Assembly: GCA_040218815.1 (NCBI GenBank)
Contig: JAVJQS010000011.1
Coordinates: 1-64,000 of the forward strand
DNA from: JAVJQS01 sp040218815
Lineage (GTDB): Bacteria; Bacteroidota; Bacteroidia; Flavobacteriales_E; Vicingaceae
Length of the DNA stretch: 64,000 nt
Direction: 5' to 3'
Each line of letters opens with the position of its first letter. Within the stretch, counting starts at the first letter, position 1. Under the pieces are notes generated by a model. That model made no database searches, was not told the DNA's origin, and worked only from the letters and a program-made list of their open reading frames with translations. This document shows positions 43,868 through 52,816 of this stretch, piece by piece. The position numbers were made by a program, and so were the translations under genes.

Positions 43868-45142
43868 CTATTTATTCAAAATCATTCCGGCACCAACTGT
43901 TTCGTTGGTAGTTTCATCTATTAAAATTAAACTCCCAGTGTTTCTATTGCGCTTATAACTGTCAAAAAATAACGGCTTTGTCGTACGTAAGGAAACACGT
44001 CCAATGTCATTCATATCAATTTTCTTATCCTCTTCTAGCCTATGTAGGGTATTAATGTCAACCTTGTATTTAATATCTTTTATCACACAACGTGCGTCAT
44101 TAGAAGTATGCTTTATAGCATATTTCCCACCAAGTTGTAATTCCTTATCACTCATCCAGCATAGCATCACATCAATATCCTGGCTTACTTCAGGCTGATT
44201 ATTTTCTCGAACAATCATGTCCCCTCGGCTAATATCAATTTCGTCTTCTAAGGTTATGGTAACTGACATAGGCGCAAAAGCTTCTTCGATTGGCCCATCC
44301 AAGGTGTCAATAGATTTAATTGTTGAACTAAAACCAGAAGGCAATGCCACTACTTTATCGCCCGGTTTAAAGACTCCTCCTGAAATCCTTCCAGCATACC
44401 CTCTATAGTCATGAAATTCATCTGATTGGGGTCGAATTACATATTGCACTGGGAAGCGACAATCAATGTGGTTGTGGTCACTTCCAATGTGAATATTTTC
44501 TAGTAAATAAAGTAATGTTCCGCCTCTATACCAGGGCATTTTTTCTGAAGGGTTTACCACATTATCACCATGCAATGCACTTATTGGTATAAAGTGTACA
44601 TCTTTTACATCCAGTTTTGATGCAAATGCTTCTGTTTCCTTTTTTATTCGTTCAAAGGTGTCCTCGTCATAATCCACTAAGTCCATTTTATTGATACAAA
44701 ATACAACATGTGGTATTCCTAATAATGAAGCAATAAAAGTATGTCTGTACGTTTGTTCAATAATTCCTTTTCGAGCGTCAATTAAAATAATAGAAAGGTT
44801 TGATGTGGAAGCACCAGTAACCATGTTTCGGGTGTACTGAATATGACCTGGTGTGTCAGCAATAATAAATTTTCGTTTTGGTGTCGCAAAATATCGGTAT
44901 GCCACATCAATCGTTATCCCTTGCTCCCGTTCTGACCTCAAGCCGTCAGTTAAAAGTGCTAGGTTTACACTCTTTTCTCCTTTCTTTTTACTTGTTTGCT
45001 CAATGGCCTCGTATTGATCTTCAAAAATTGATTTACTGTCATATAATAAACGACCAATCAAGGTACTTTTTCCATCGTCTACACTACCAGCTGTTGAAAA
45101 GCGTAGTAACTCCATATCGAGGTAAGATTTTGTTTTTTTCAT
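43868..45142 (-). CDS. cysN: Sulfate adenylyltransferase subunit 1 (GTPase)
   Basis: CysN is the GTPase part of ATP sulfurylase and drives APS formation from sulfate and ATP. It has 424 residues. GTP-binding motifs are GSVDDGKSTLIGRLL (residues 19-33), ADTPGHIQYTRNM and NKMDLVD. The ATP sulfurylase-specific barrel domains follow. It is not the CysNC fusion; the APS kinase is separate. It is downstream of a four-helix-bundle gene that separates it from cysD. Confidence 0.96.
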   Translation of the reverse strand: MKKTKSYLDMELLRFSTAGSVDDGKSTLIGRLLYDSKSIFEDQYEAIEQTSKKKGEKSVNLALLTDGLRSEREQGITIDVAYRYFATPKRKFIIADTPGHIQYTRNMVTGASTSNLSIILIDARKGIIEQTYRHTFIASLLGIPHVVFCINKMDLVDYDEDTFERIKKETEAFASKLDVKDVHFIPISALHGDNVVNPSEKMPWYRGGTLLYLLENIHIGSDHNHIDCRFPVQYVIRPQSDEFHDYRGYAGRISGGVFKPGDKVVALPSGFSSTIKSIDTLDGPIEEAFAPMSVTITLEDEIDISRGDMIVRENNQPEVSQDIDVMLCWMSDKELQLGGKYAIKHTSNDARCVIKDIKYKVDINTLHRLEEDKKIDMNDIGRVSLRTTKPLFFDSYKRNRNTGSLILIDETTNETVGAGMILNK

Positions 45143-45153
45143 AAATTAGAAAG

Positions 45154-45608
45154 TTGAAGGCTGAAAGTAGAAAAAAATATACTTCATGATTTTTTTACAA
45201 TAGAGACAAAGATCGAGGTTAGTTCGTCAGCTTCAAGGTGAAGACTTTTTAATTCATCTAATATGCTTGATAATTTTAAAGACTCCTCCATCAGCAGTTC
45301 TAGCCAATAACCACACTCATCTGCTTCTTCAATAACAATCCCTAGCTTAGCTTTAAACTCTTTGTTTGATCTTCCTCGAAAAGCGGATCTAGTATTTGCT
45401 CCAACCGACATTCCACTTCGTATTAATTGTCTTGCTATTTCTCTCTCAGCTGTATTATTTGTTAATGTTTTAGTTATTTTTATTATTCTTAATGCAAACT
45501 TTTTTGTTCTATCTTTAAGGTCTGTATGTTGGTTAGTGGCATTCATTTCTACTAATTTTCTCTATTTTCAACTTTTAGCATTCCACCTTTTCAAGTTTCA
45601 GCCTTCAA
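45154..45608. repeat. Inverted repeats flanking the four-helix-bundle gene
   Basis: TTGAAGGCTGAAA at 45154-45166 is a perfect inverted copy of TTTCAGCCTTCAA at 45596-45608. The two 13 bp arms bracket the four-helix-bundle gene. The sequence around both arms is rich in short AACTTTCA-like words, and a similar word group occurs after the CarboxypepD_reg-like gene near 30580-30615. Confidence 0.7.
45184..45546 (-). CDS. Four-helix-bundle (S23/IVS-like) protein
   Basis: This 120-residue protein belongs to the four helix bundle family, related to the S23 proteins encoded in 23S rRNA intervening sequences. Family features are the N-terminal helix TKKFALRIIKITKTL, then REIARQLIRSGMSVGANTRSA and the EADECGYWLELL block. 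The family's function is not established. It lies between cysD and cysN on the same strand, unrelated to sulfate activation, and is bounded by 13 bp inverted repeats. Confidence 0.9.
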   Translation of the reverse strand: MNATNQHTDLKDRTKKFALRIIKITKTLTNNTAEREIARQLIRSGMSVGANTRSAFRGRSNKEFKAKLGIVIEEADECGYWLELLMEESLKLSSILDELKSLHLEADELTSIFVSIVKKS

Positions 45609-45618
45609 GTTTCATTTT

Positions 45619-46524
45619 TCAAAAATAACCTTGCTTTTTCCTGTCTTCCATAGCCGCCTCTGATCGTTTATCATCAGACCTTGTACCTCGCTCAGTAGTT
45701 CGTGTAGCAGCAACTTCTTCAATAATTTTTTCTAAAGAATCAGCTTCAGACTTTACTGCTCCTGTGCAGGTCATATCACCGATTGTTCTAAATCTCACCG
45801 TCATCTCTTTTGTAACTTCTTCGTCTTTTTGTTCAATAAAGTCACTTTTCGACATCACAACACCATCGCGAATAAAGCAATCGCGTTGATGAGAAAAATA
45901 AAGTGATGGCAACTCAATTCCTTCCGCTAGCACATATTGCCATACATCCATTTCAGTCCAATTACTGATGGGGAAAACACGGAAATTCTCTCCAAAATGT
46001 TTCATTCCATTGAAAATATTCCATAACTCAGGTCGCTGGTTTTTTGGATCCCATTGCCCAAATTCATCACGATGAGAGAAGAAACGTTCTTTAGCGCGCG
46101 CCTTTTCCTCATCTCTTCTAGCACCGCCCATTGCTGCATCAAATTTATTACGCTCAATAGCATCTAAAAGTGGTACTGTTTGCAAGCCATTTCTACTGGC
46201 ATTGTAGCCTTTTTCCTCCACAACTTTTCCCTGATCAATAGCATCTTGAACGGATGCAACAATTAAGTTAGCACCAATTTTCTCTATAAATTGATCTCTA
46301 AACTCAATCGTTTCTGGAAAGTTATGCCCTGTATCTACATGCATTAATGGAAAGGGAATTTTAGCCGGGTAAAATGCTTTACGAGCAATATGAGCGCAAA
46401 CAATCGAATCTTTTCCTCCAGAAAAAAGTAGGACTGGATTTTCAAATTGAGAGGCTACTTCTCGAACAACATATATAGCTTCAGATTCTAATTCTTTGAG
46501 ATGCGTTAAGTTATAAGTCTGCAT
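45619..46524 (-). CDS. cysD: Sulfate adenylyltransferase subunit 2
   Basis: CysD is the catalytic subunit of ATP sulfurylase, from the adenine nucleotide alpha-hydrolase family. It has 301 residues. The PP-loop LLFSGGKDSIVCAH is near residues 33-46. GGARRDEEKARAKERFFSHRD and FPISNWTEMDVWQYV are family signatures. It follows cysC with 2 bp between. The next gene downstream is the four-helix-bundle gene and not cysN, which breaks the usual cysDN order. Confidence 0.96.
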   Translation of the reverse strand: MQTYNLTHLKELESEAIYVVREVASQFENPVLLFSGGKDSIVCAHIARKAFYPAKIPFPLMHVDTGHNFPETIEFRDQFIEKIGANLIVASVQDAIDQGKVVEEKGYNASRNGLQTVPLLDAIERNKFDAAMGGARRDEEKARAKERFFSHRDEFGQWDPKNQRPELWNIFNGMKHFGENFRVFPISNWTEMDVWQYVLAEGIELPSLYFSHQRDCFIRDGVVMSKSDFIEQKDEEVTKEMTVRFRTIGDMTCTGAVKSEADSLEKIIEEVAATRTTERGTRSDDKRSEAAMEDRKKQGYF

Positions 46525-46526
46525 AA

Positions 46527-47138
46527 TTATGCTTTGTATTTTATCAATGGTGTAATAAATTCTATAATATCTTGAGCTGATGCCTCTGCAGTTATATTTT
46601 CAGTTTTAACTATCAAAGCTGCATTTTTAGGTGCCTCAAAAGGTGCACTAATTCCAGTAAAATCTTTTATCTCCCCTTTTCGAGCTTTAGCATAAAGCCC
46701 CTTAGTATCACGCTCCTCACAAATCTCTAGTGGTGTATCAATAAATATTTCTAAGAAGTTGTCCGCACCAATAATTTCTTTTGCCTTTTGGCGAATTACT
46801 TTTGTTGGACTAACAAAACAATTGATTGTAATCACTCCACAATGGAGGAACAGTTTTGAAACCTCGGCAATTCGACGTATATTCTCTGAGCGATCAGCAT
46901 CAGAAAAGCCAAGATTATTGTTGATGCCAGACCTAATGTTATCGCCATCTAACAATTGGGTTAGATAGCCTTGTTGATGTAATATTTTCTCCAACACTTT
47001 TGCGATGCTAGTTTTTCCTGATCCACTTAAGCCTGTTAACCAAATCACCTTTGCATTCTGATTCAACAGTTTTTCTTTTTCTTCTTTCGGAAGAATTTCA
47101 TCAAAAACTGAAAATATATTTTTCCCTTCGTCTTTCAT
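46527..47138 (-). CDS. cysC: Adenylylsulfate kinase
   Basis: CysC phosphorylates APS to PAPS, the donor for sulfotransferases and for PAPS reduction. It has 203 residues when started at 47138. An open frame runs 27 codons further up, but the -7 box (47147-47154) lies in it. The P-loop is GLSGSGKT (residues 36-43), followed by LDGDNIRSGINNNLGFS and the substrate-binding SPTKVIRQKAKE block. It leads the cysC-cysD-(4HB)-cysN cluster. No reductase genes are in the window. Confidence 0.95.
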   Translation of the reverse strand: MKDEGKNIFSVFDEILPKEEKEKLLNQNAKVIWLTGLSGSGKTSIAKVLEKILHQQGYLTQLLDGDNIRSGINNNLGFSDADRSENIRRIAEVSKLFLHCGVITINCFVSPTKVIRQKAKEIIGADNFLEIFIDTPLEICEERDTKGLYAKARKGEIKDFTGISAPFEAPKNAALIVKTENITAEASAQDIIEFITPLIKYKA

Positions 47139-47146
47139 CAAGCCGA

Positions 47147-47154
47147 CAAATTTA
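47147..47154 (-). promoter_or_regulatory. Putative -7 box of the cysCDN cluster
   Basis: TAAATTTG on the minus strand matches TAnnTTTG and ends 8 nt before the cysC ATG at 47138. No -33 TTTG seen. Confidence 0.5.
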
Positions 47155-47247
47155 ATGAATATTGAAGTGGCTAAAAAGTTATTCTGACAGAGGAAACTTG
47201 AACTTATTTTCAATTCCACTTCACTATAAATTCACAACAAATTCAAC

Positions 47248-47255
47248 TATCTTTG
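47248..47255 (+). promoter_or_regulatory. Putative -7 box of deoC
   Basis: TATCTTTG matches TAnnTTTG, 22 nt before the TTG start of deoC. No -33 element is clear. Confidence 0.5.
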
Positions 47256-47277
47256 AATTTCACGAAAAAGAAAATTA

Positions 47278-48165
47278 TTGGATTTTAAAAACAGTCCTAA
47301 AATAGATCAAGTTGGCTTAGTTGAGCGTGCTGCAAGATTTAAAACACGCAGCATTAAAAAAGAAGCAAAAATAGAAGGTTTGAAGCTTGCCTTGAGCATG
47401 ATTGACCTTACCACCTTGGAGGGGAAAGACACCATTGGAAAAGTAAAACAACTATGTTATAAAGCAACACATTTAGCCACCGGCTTAAGTACACCAAATG
47501 TAGCTGCAGTTTGCGTTTACCCAAACATGGTTGCAACCGCAAAAAAAGCCTTGGGAACATCAGCCGTAAAAGTGGCATCAGTAGCAACTGCATTTCCAAG
47601 TGGAATGTCAAGTAGAACAGTAAAATTGGAAGACACAAAAATGGCTGTTGAAAGTGGTGCTGACGAAATTGACATGGTAATTTCTCGAGGAAAGTTTCAT
47701 GAAGGGGAGTACCAATATGTTTTTGATGAAATTGCTGCAATAAAAAAGGCGTGTGGAAAAGCTCGCTTAAAGGTTATTTTAGAAACTGGTGAATTGGGAA
47801 CAGCAGATCAAGTTAGACTAGCCAGTGATATTGCGATAAAAGCAGGAGCAGATTTTATTAAAACCTCTACCGGAAAAATTTCACCTGCTGCCACGATGCC
47901 AGTAACCTTATTGATGCTTGAGGCAATAAAAGATCATTATTTAAAAACCGGTAAAATGGTTGGAATGAAACCTGCTGGAGGCATCTCAGATGCTAAAACA
48001 GCCTTACATTATTTAGTTATGTTACAAGAAACCTTGGGAAACGACTGGATGAGTAATGAGTGGTTTCGTTTTGGGGCGAGCAGGTTGGCTAATGATATTT
48101 TAATGCAGTTGAAAAAGCAAGAAACTGGAATTTATCAATCAGCTGATTACTTTTCGAAGAGCTAA
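47278..48165 (+). CDS. deoC: Deoxyribose-phosphate aldolase
   Basis: DeoC cleaves 2-deoxyribose 5-phosphate to acetaldehyde and glyceraldehyde 3-phosphate in nucleoside breakdown. It has 295 residues, longer than the roughly 250 of the E. coli type because of an N-terminal stretch before the barrel. Active-site pieces are EIDMVISRGKF, LKVILETGEL and the Schiff-base lysine in ADFIKTSTGK. The start is TTG at 47278; there is no ATG until about residue 60. It is followed after 84 bp by an aldehyde dehydrogenase gene, which could dispose of the acetaldehyde. Confidence 0.93.
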   Translation: MDFKNSPKIDQVGLVERAARFKTRSIKKEAKIEGLKLALSMIDLTTLEGKDTIGKVKQLCYKATHLATGLSTPNVAAVCVYPNMVATAKKALGTSAVKVASVATAFPSGMSSRTVKLEDTKMAVESGADEIDMVISRGKFHEGEYQYVFDEIAAIKKACGKARLKVILETGELGTADQVRLASDIAIKAGADFIKTSTGKISPAATMPVTLLMLEAIKDHYLKTGKMVGMKPAGGISDAKTALHYLVMLQETLGNDWMSNEWFRFGASRLANDILMQLKKQETGIYQSADYFSKS

Positions 48166-48249
48166 CACAATTAACTATGAAAGAGATTCATAGAAAATGG
48201 AGAAAACTAAATTTTGAATACAAGACACTGATAACTGATCATAAACTAC

Positions 48250-49719
48250 ATGGCAAAAGAAAATAGTTTTTCATTAAAATTTGATAGTAACTGGAAGTAT
48301 TCAGCTGCACCTGAAAGCACTGACCATATTTTGCTAAAGGAAAAATATGAGCTTTTTATTGACGGTAAATTTGTAGCTCCCCAGTCTCAAAAATATTTTG
48401 ACTCTATAAATCCAGCTACAGAAAAACCCATTGCAAAAGTTGCAGAAGCGAATGAAAAAGATGTAGATAAAGCTGTAAAGGCTGCACGCAAAGCATTCCC
48501 TATTTGGTCGAAATTGGAAGCTAAAGAACGGGGAAAGTATTTATTTAGAATTGCTAGATTGATTCAGGAGAAATCAAGAGAGTTTGCCGTAATTGAATCA
48601 ATGGATGGAGGAAAACCCATTCGTGAATCTAGGGATATCGACATTCCTTTAGCGGCTGCTCACTTTTTTTATTATGCAGGTTGGGCAGATAAATTAGACT
48701 ATGCATTCCCCAATAGAAAAGTAAGTCCTTTAGGAGTAGCTGCACAAATTATTCCTTGGAATTTTCCTCTTTTAATGGCGGCTTGGAAAATTGCTCCAGC
48801 TTTAGCATGTGGAAATTGCATTGTTTTAAAACCTGCTGAAACCACTTCATTAACTGCCTTAAAACTAGCTGGAATCATTCAAGAGGCTGGACTACCTGAT
48901 GGTGTTGTTAACATTATAACAGGTGCAGGAAAAACAGGAGAAGCTTTAGTTAATCACTCTGATATTGATAAAATTGCCTTCACGGGCTCAACTGAAGTTG
49001 GCAAAAAGATTCAAAAAGCAATTTCGGGCACCAAAAAGAAAGCTACCTTAGAACTCGGAGGGAAAGCTGCTAATATCATTTTTGACGATGCGCCCATTGA
49101 TCAGGCTATAGAAGGCATTATCAATGGCATTTTCTTTAATCAAGGACACGTGTGTTGTGCAGGATCTCGCTTGTTAGTTCAAGAAAATATTTACAAAGTA
49201 GTGCAACAAAAGCTAAAAGCACGTCTTGAAACGCTGATTGTTGGAGACCCACTAGATAAAAACACCGATGTTGGAGCTATTAATTCTAAAAATCAACTTG
49301 ATACAATCAATAAATATCTTAAAATTGGGAAGGAAGAAGGACTAGACAGCTACCAAGTAAAACATAAGTTTCCCAAAAAAGGATTTTTTTGCGCTCCTAC
49401 TCTATTTTTTGATGTTTCGCAGGCTAGTCGTTTAGCACAAGAAGAAATTTTTGGGCCTGTCTTAGCTATTCAAACTTTTAGAACAGTTGACGAAGCCATT
49501 GAAAAAGCTAATAATACACCTTATGGTCTATCAGCCGGTGTTTGGACAGATAAAGGCTCTAAAGCTTTTAACCTCAGTAGCCAACTTAAGGCTGGAGTTG
49601 TTTGGGCAAACACCTTTAACAAATTTGATCCTACTTCACCATTTGGTGGCTATAAGGAAAGCGGTTTTGGTCGAGAAGGTGGGATGCATGGATTAGAGGC
49701 ATATTTGAATTTCGATTGA
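48250..49719 (+). CDS. Aldehyde dehydrogenase
   Basis: This NAD(P)-dependent aldehyde dehydrogenase has 489 residues. The Rossmann segment reads IIPWNFPLLMAAWKIAPAL and FTGSTEVGKKIQ. The general base Glu is in LELGGKAANIIF and the catalytic cysteine in GHVCCAGSRL (Cys302/Cys303). Acetaldehyde from DeoC is a reasonable substrate given the neighbouring gene, but broad specificity is common in the family. It is convergent with nhaA, 25 bp away. Confidence 0.9.
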   Translation: MAKENSFSLKFDSNWKYSAAPESTDHILLKEKYELFIDGKFVAPQSQKYFDSINPATEKPIAKVAEANEKDVDKAVKAARKAFPIWSKLEAKERGKYLFRIARLIQEKSREFAVIESMDGGKPIRESRDIDIPLAAAHFFYYAGWADKLDYAFPNRKVSPLGVAAQIIPWNFPLLMAAWKIAPALACGNCIVLKPAETTSLTALKLAGIIQEAGLPDGVVNIITGAGKTGEALVNHSDIDKIAFTGSTEVGKKIQKAISGTKKKATLELGGKAANIIFDDAPIDQAIEGIINGIFFNQGHVCCAGSRLLVQENIYKVVQQKLKARLETLIVGDPLDKNTDVGAINSKNQLDTINKYLKIGKEEGLDSYQVKHKFPKKGFFCAPTLFFDVSQASRLAQEEIFGPVLAIQTFRTVDEAIEKANNTPYGLSAGVWTDKGSKAFNLSSQLKAGVVWANTFNKFDPTSPFGGYKESGFGREGGMHGLEAYLNFD

Positions 49720-49744
49720 AGAAAACTAAAATAGCATTAAAGAT

Positions 49745-51100
49745 TTAAGCCTCTTTATTCTTAGCTACATTAGCCTTAATGATCAACATACCAACAATAC
49801 CCGCCAAGGTAGAAGCAAGTAAAATAGCCAACTTAGCTTGCGACTTTACCATGGGGTCTTGAAAAGCCAATTCTGAAATAAAAATAGACATGGTAAAGCC
49901 TATACCGGCCATGATTGCCGCTCCTGCCAAGGTTCCCCAATTTACATTTTTAGGTAATTCTGAAATTCCCAACTTTACAAAGAGTGCAGAAAAACTCACA
50001 ATTCCCAAAAACTTACCCAATAATAAGCCAAGAATAATACCTATAGAAACTGGTTGTAATAGCTCAGACCATACTTCTGCATGAATTTCAACTCCAGAAT
50101 TAGCCAATGCAAAAAGCGGCAAAATCAAAAAGGAAACAATTGGGTTCAAGGCATATTCCAATTTTTGTAAGGGCGTTTCTACTTTAGATCGCTCTTCTTT
50201 TATGTCTTCAATAATTTCTTGTTGTTCATCGCTGATATATGCTCCACTGAGCGCTTTTGTTTTTTGCAGCTTGTTTAATAATGTATCCACCCTGCGAATA
50301 AATCCAAACTTGTTAATTTTTGCCTTACTAGGAATTGTCATTGCTAAAAGTACTCCAGCAATAGTAGCGTGGACACCAGAAAGTAAAAAGGCAACCCATA
50401 ACCCACAAATTCCTATGATGGCATAAAATGCGGTATTCCTTATTCCCAAGGCATTTCCAAGACTTAGAAAAAGAAAAAACCCTAGTCCATATTCTAAATA
50501 AAGCAAAAGTAAATTATCAGTATAAAAAAATGCAATTACTAACACCGCACCCAAATCGTCTACAATAGCTAATGCAGTTAAAAATATTTTTAAACTCAAA
50601 GGAACTTTATTTCCCAATAAAGATAAAACTCCTAAAGTAAAAGCGATATCAGTAGCCATTGGAACACCCCAACCAGATTCAGTTGGAGTATTAAAGTTGA
50701 AAATGGCAAAAATTATTGCAGGAAAAATCATTCCTCCAACTGCTGCTGCAATTGGTAAAGATGCTTTTTTCCAGCTTGATAAATCACCAGCCATAATTTC
50801 ACGCTTGATTTCAAGGCCAACGACAAAAAAGAAAATCGCCATTAGACCATCATTAATCCAATGGTGCAAATCTTTATCAATGATATGGTCTCCAAAACCA
50901 ATTTTAAAATGAGTTTCCCAAAGATGATGGTAGCTTTCAGCAAAAGGAGAGTTGACCCAGATAAGGGCAATGACTACTGCCAGAAAAAGTATAACTCCAG
51001 AAACAGGTTTGTTTCTCAATAAATTATCAACTGGGGCAAGTATTTTTTCAATAGGATAAATCTTTTCTCTAATAGATTGTTCCTTGTTTTCTTCTGGCAT
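49745..51100 (-). CDS. nhaA: Na+/H+ antiporter NhaA
   Basis: NhaA exchanges sodium for protons and controls intracellular pH and salt. It has 451 residues with about twelve helices. Diagnostic motifs are FFFVVGLEIKREIMAGDLS, the ion-binding region DIAFTLGVLSLLGNKVP and DDLGAVLVIAFFY. A cytoplasmic loop (residues about 270-320, KLQKTKALSGAYISDEQQEI and so on) is longer than in E. coli and is typical of Bacteroidota forms. The presence fits a marine or saline lifestyle. It has a -7 box about 38 nt upstream. Confidence 0.96.
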   Translation of the reverse strand: MPEENKEQSIREKIYPIEKILAPVDNLLRNKPVSGVILFLAVVIALIWVNSPFAESYHHLWETHFKIGFGDHIIDKDLHHWINDGLMAIFFFVVGLEIKREIMAGDLSSWKKASLPIAAAVGGMIFPAIIFAIFNFNTPTESGWGVPMATDIAFTLGVLSLLGNKVPLSLKIFLTALAIVDDLGAVLVIAFFYTDNLLLLYLEYGLGFFLFLSLGNALGIRNTAFYAIIGICGLWVAFLLSGVHATIAGVLLAMTIPSKAKINKFGFIRRVDTLLNKLQKTKALSGAYISDEQQEIIEDIKEERSKVETPLQKLEYALNPIVSFLILPLFALANSGVEIHAEVWSELLQPVSIGIILGLLLGKFLGIVSFSALFVKLGISELPKNVNWGTLAGAAIMAGIGFTMSIFISELAFQDPMVKSQAKLAILLASTLAGIVGMLIIKANVAKNKEA

Positions 51101-51138
51101 TTAAACGATTTTCTTTACTCTTAAAATTTATTGATTTG

Positions 51139-51146
51139 CAAAAATA
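51139..51146 (-). promoter_or_regulatory. Putative -7 box of nhaA
   Basis: TATTTTTG on the minus strand matches TAnnTTTG, 38 nt before the nhaA ATG. No -33 TTTG is visible. Confidence 0.45.
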
Positions 51147-51163
51147 AAAATAGTGGCTTGGAA

Positions 51164-52792
51164 TTAGTCTATTAACAGACGTTTATTGACTACTCCTTTT
51201 CGTGTTTCAAATTGAATAATGAAAACACCTGTAATTTCTGGTACTTTAAATCGAACATTGTTTTTCTGTTGACCAACAATTTTTTGCTGAAAAAGTTGAC
51301 CCCTTATGTCATAGATTCTAACGATTTCTAGCTCATCATCTGTTTCATTTGAAATAGTAATACTTTCTCCTTTTTTCACAGGATTTGGGAAAATAGAAAA
51401 TAAATTAGATTGATTTTTGTCTTCTTCTATTCCAACAGGAATATCAACCCGAATATAATCCTCTCTTAAAAGTGAATCACTTCCACCAGAACTTGTCGCA
51501 AGTAATTTAACATCATAATAACCCGTATCATTAAACACAACTGTTATGGAATCTGTAATTGCTGAAGTTCCATTTATATACTGAAAAGTAGCAGGCTGAA
51601 TATCCCATTGATAATTTGCGGGAAGAAAACTTCTACTAGAATTCGAAAAATTTACAGTATCCCCATTAGCAACAATGGTGTCACTTGCAGTAAAAAATGG
51701 AATAGGGATATCTACACGAATATAATCTTCCCTTAATAATGAATCGCTACCACTTGAGTTGGTCGCAATTAGTTTAACATCATAAGAGCCAGTACCATTA
51801 ATGACAATTATAATCGAATCTGTGGTTGATGAGGTGCCGTTTATATATTGAAATGTAGTAGGCTGAATATCCCACTGATAATTTGTAGAAAGCAAAGTGA
51901 TACTTGAGTTTGAAATAGTAACAGTATCGCCGATTCCAACGACTGTATCATTTGTTGAGAATTGAGGAACCGGAACAAATAATGAAGGAACGTTTCTAAC
52001 ACTATCTCGATATTGAATCGCAGAAGGAATAAAAACACCACTATCTACCGTTCCACTTATAGTAAGCGCAGGAATCTCAAATTGTGTTGTTAACCACTTA
52101 TATTCACGCTGGTGGCTATTTATTCCTGTTGTAGTTGAGCCAGCATCAACTGTATCATAACCAACAATATCAGTCACTACCCGAATACAATTAAATGTAC
52201 CGTAAGGAGTAGTTAAGCTCCCCCAGGCATCAACATCGTTTATTCTGTATCCTGAGCTACCTACATAGGCTCCAACAAAAACATTAGAATACTCCAAATT
52301 ATATGTAGAACTATCTCTATCTAAATAATTTAAAGGAAACTGGTAAATTTCATCTTTATCTGTTGATGATTGTATGACATTTAAGGTTGAAGGAAAAGGA
52401 AATCCTAATCCAGTGGGCACTGTTGCTGCACGATCAGTAAGAGAAAAGCTCAAAGTATCTGAGGAATAAAAATTATAAGCATCATAAAATTCAGTTCCTG
52501 AAAAATCAATAGTATCTGCTAATTTTTCTGCAATTCGATTTGAAACATTATATGGAGATTGTGAGGAAGCGATAAATTCTCTTACACCTTGTCGAATAGG
52601 TGTTAAGCTATCATAATTCCATGTCAGGTTTGCTCCAGATGTTTGATAATTTGAGACCACAGAAGTATCAAAAGCACCAAGACTAAATCGAAGGCTATCT
52701 CCATTGCTTGGCATATGGCTATCATCAATCGTAATTTGACTACTTAATGTAAAACTGAAAAGCAGTAAAAGTAAAACTGAAAAATTCTTCAT
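51164..52792 (-). CDS. PKD-like repeat T9SS sorting-domain protein
   Basis: This 542-residue exported protein has a signal peptide (LLLLLFSFTLSSQ). The N-terminal 250 residues are not recognised. Two adjacent PKD-like beta-sandwich repeats of about 89 residues follow (residues about 270-445), with shared blocks NYQWDIQP, TFQYINGTS and GSDSLLREDYIRVD. The last 75 residues (FSIFPNPVKKGESITI ... GVFIIQFETRKG) are a T9SS type A sorting domain. It is likely secreted or cell-surface bound. It is 64 bp from nhaA and 21 bp from the nfuA-like gene. Confidence 0.87.
   Translation of the reverse strand: MKNFSVLLLLLFSFTLSSQITIDDSHMPSNGDSLRFSLGAFDTSVVSNYQTSGANLTWNYDSLTPIRQGVREFIASSQSPYNVSNRIAEKLADTIDFSGTEFYDAYNFYSSDTLSFSLTDRAATVPTGLGFPFPSTLNVIQSSTDKDEIYQFPLNYLDRDSSTYNLEYSNVFVGAYVGSSGYRINDVDAWGSLTTPYGTFNCIRVVTDIVGYDTVDAGSTTTGINSHQREYKWLTTQFEIPALTISGTVDSGVFIPSAIQYRDSVRNVPSLFVPVPQFSTNDTVVGIGDTVTISNSSITLLSTNYQWDIQPTTFQYINGTSSTTDSIIIVINGTGSYDVKLIATNSSGSDSLLREDYIRVDIPIPFFTASDTIVANGDTVNFSNSSRSFLPANYQWDIQPATFQYINGTSAITDSITVVFNDTGYYDVKLLATSSGGSDSLLREDYIRVDIPVGIEEDKNQSNLFSIFPNPVKKGESITISNETDDELEIVRIYDIRGQLFQQKIVGQQKNNVRFKVPEITGVFIIQFETRKGVVNKRLLID
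51451..51984 (-). repeat. Two 267 bp PKD-like coding repeats
   Basis: Within the T9SS gene, units 51451-51717 and 51718-51984 are 267 bp (89 codons) apart and visibly similar at DNA and protein level. For example, gctgaatatccca occurs in both. About two thirds of the aligned residues are identical by eye. Confidence 0.8.
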
Positions 52793-52808
52793 AAAGTTAG
52801 TTTTACCT

Positions 52809-52816
52809 CAAACTTA
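52809..52816 (-). promoter_or_regulatory. Putative -7 box of the PKD-like T9SS gene
   Basis: TAAGTTTG on the minus strand matches TAnnTTTG and ends 16 nt before the ATG at 52792. It overlaps the stop codon of the nfuA-like gene. Confidence 0.45.
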
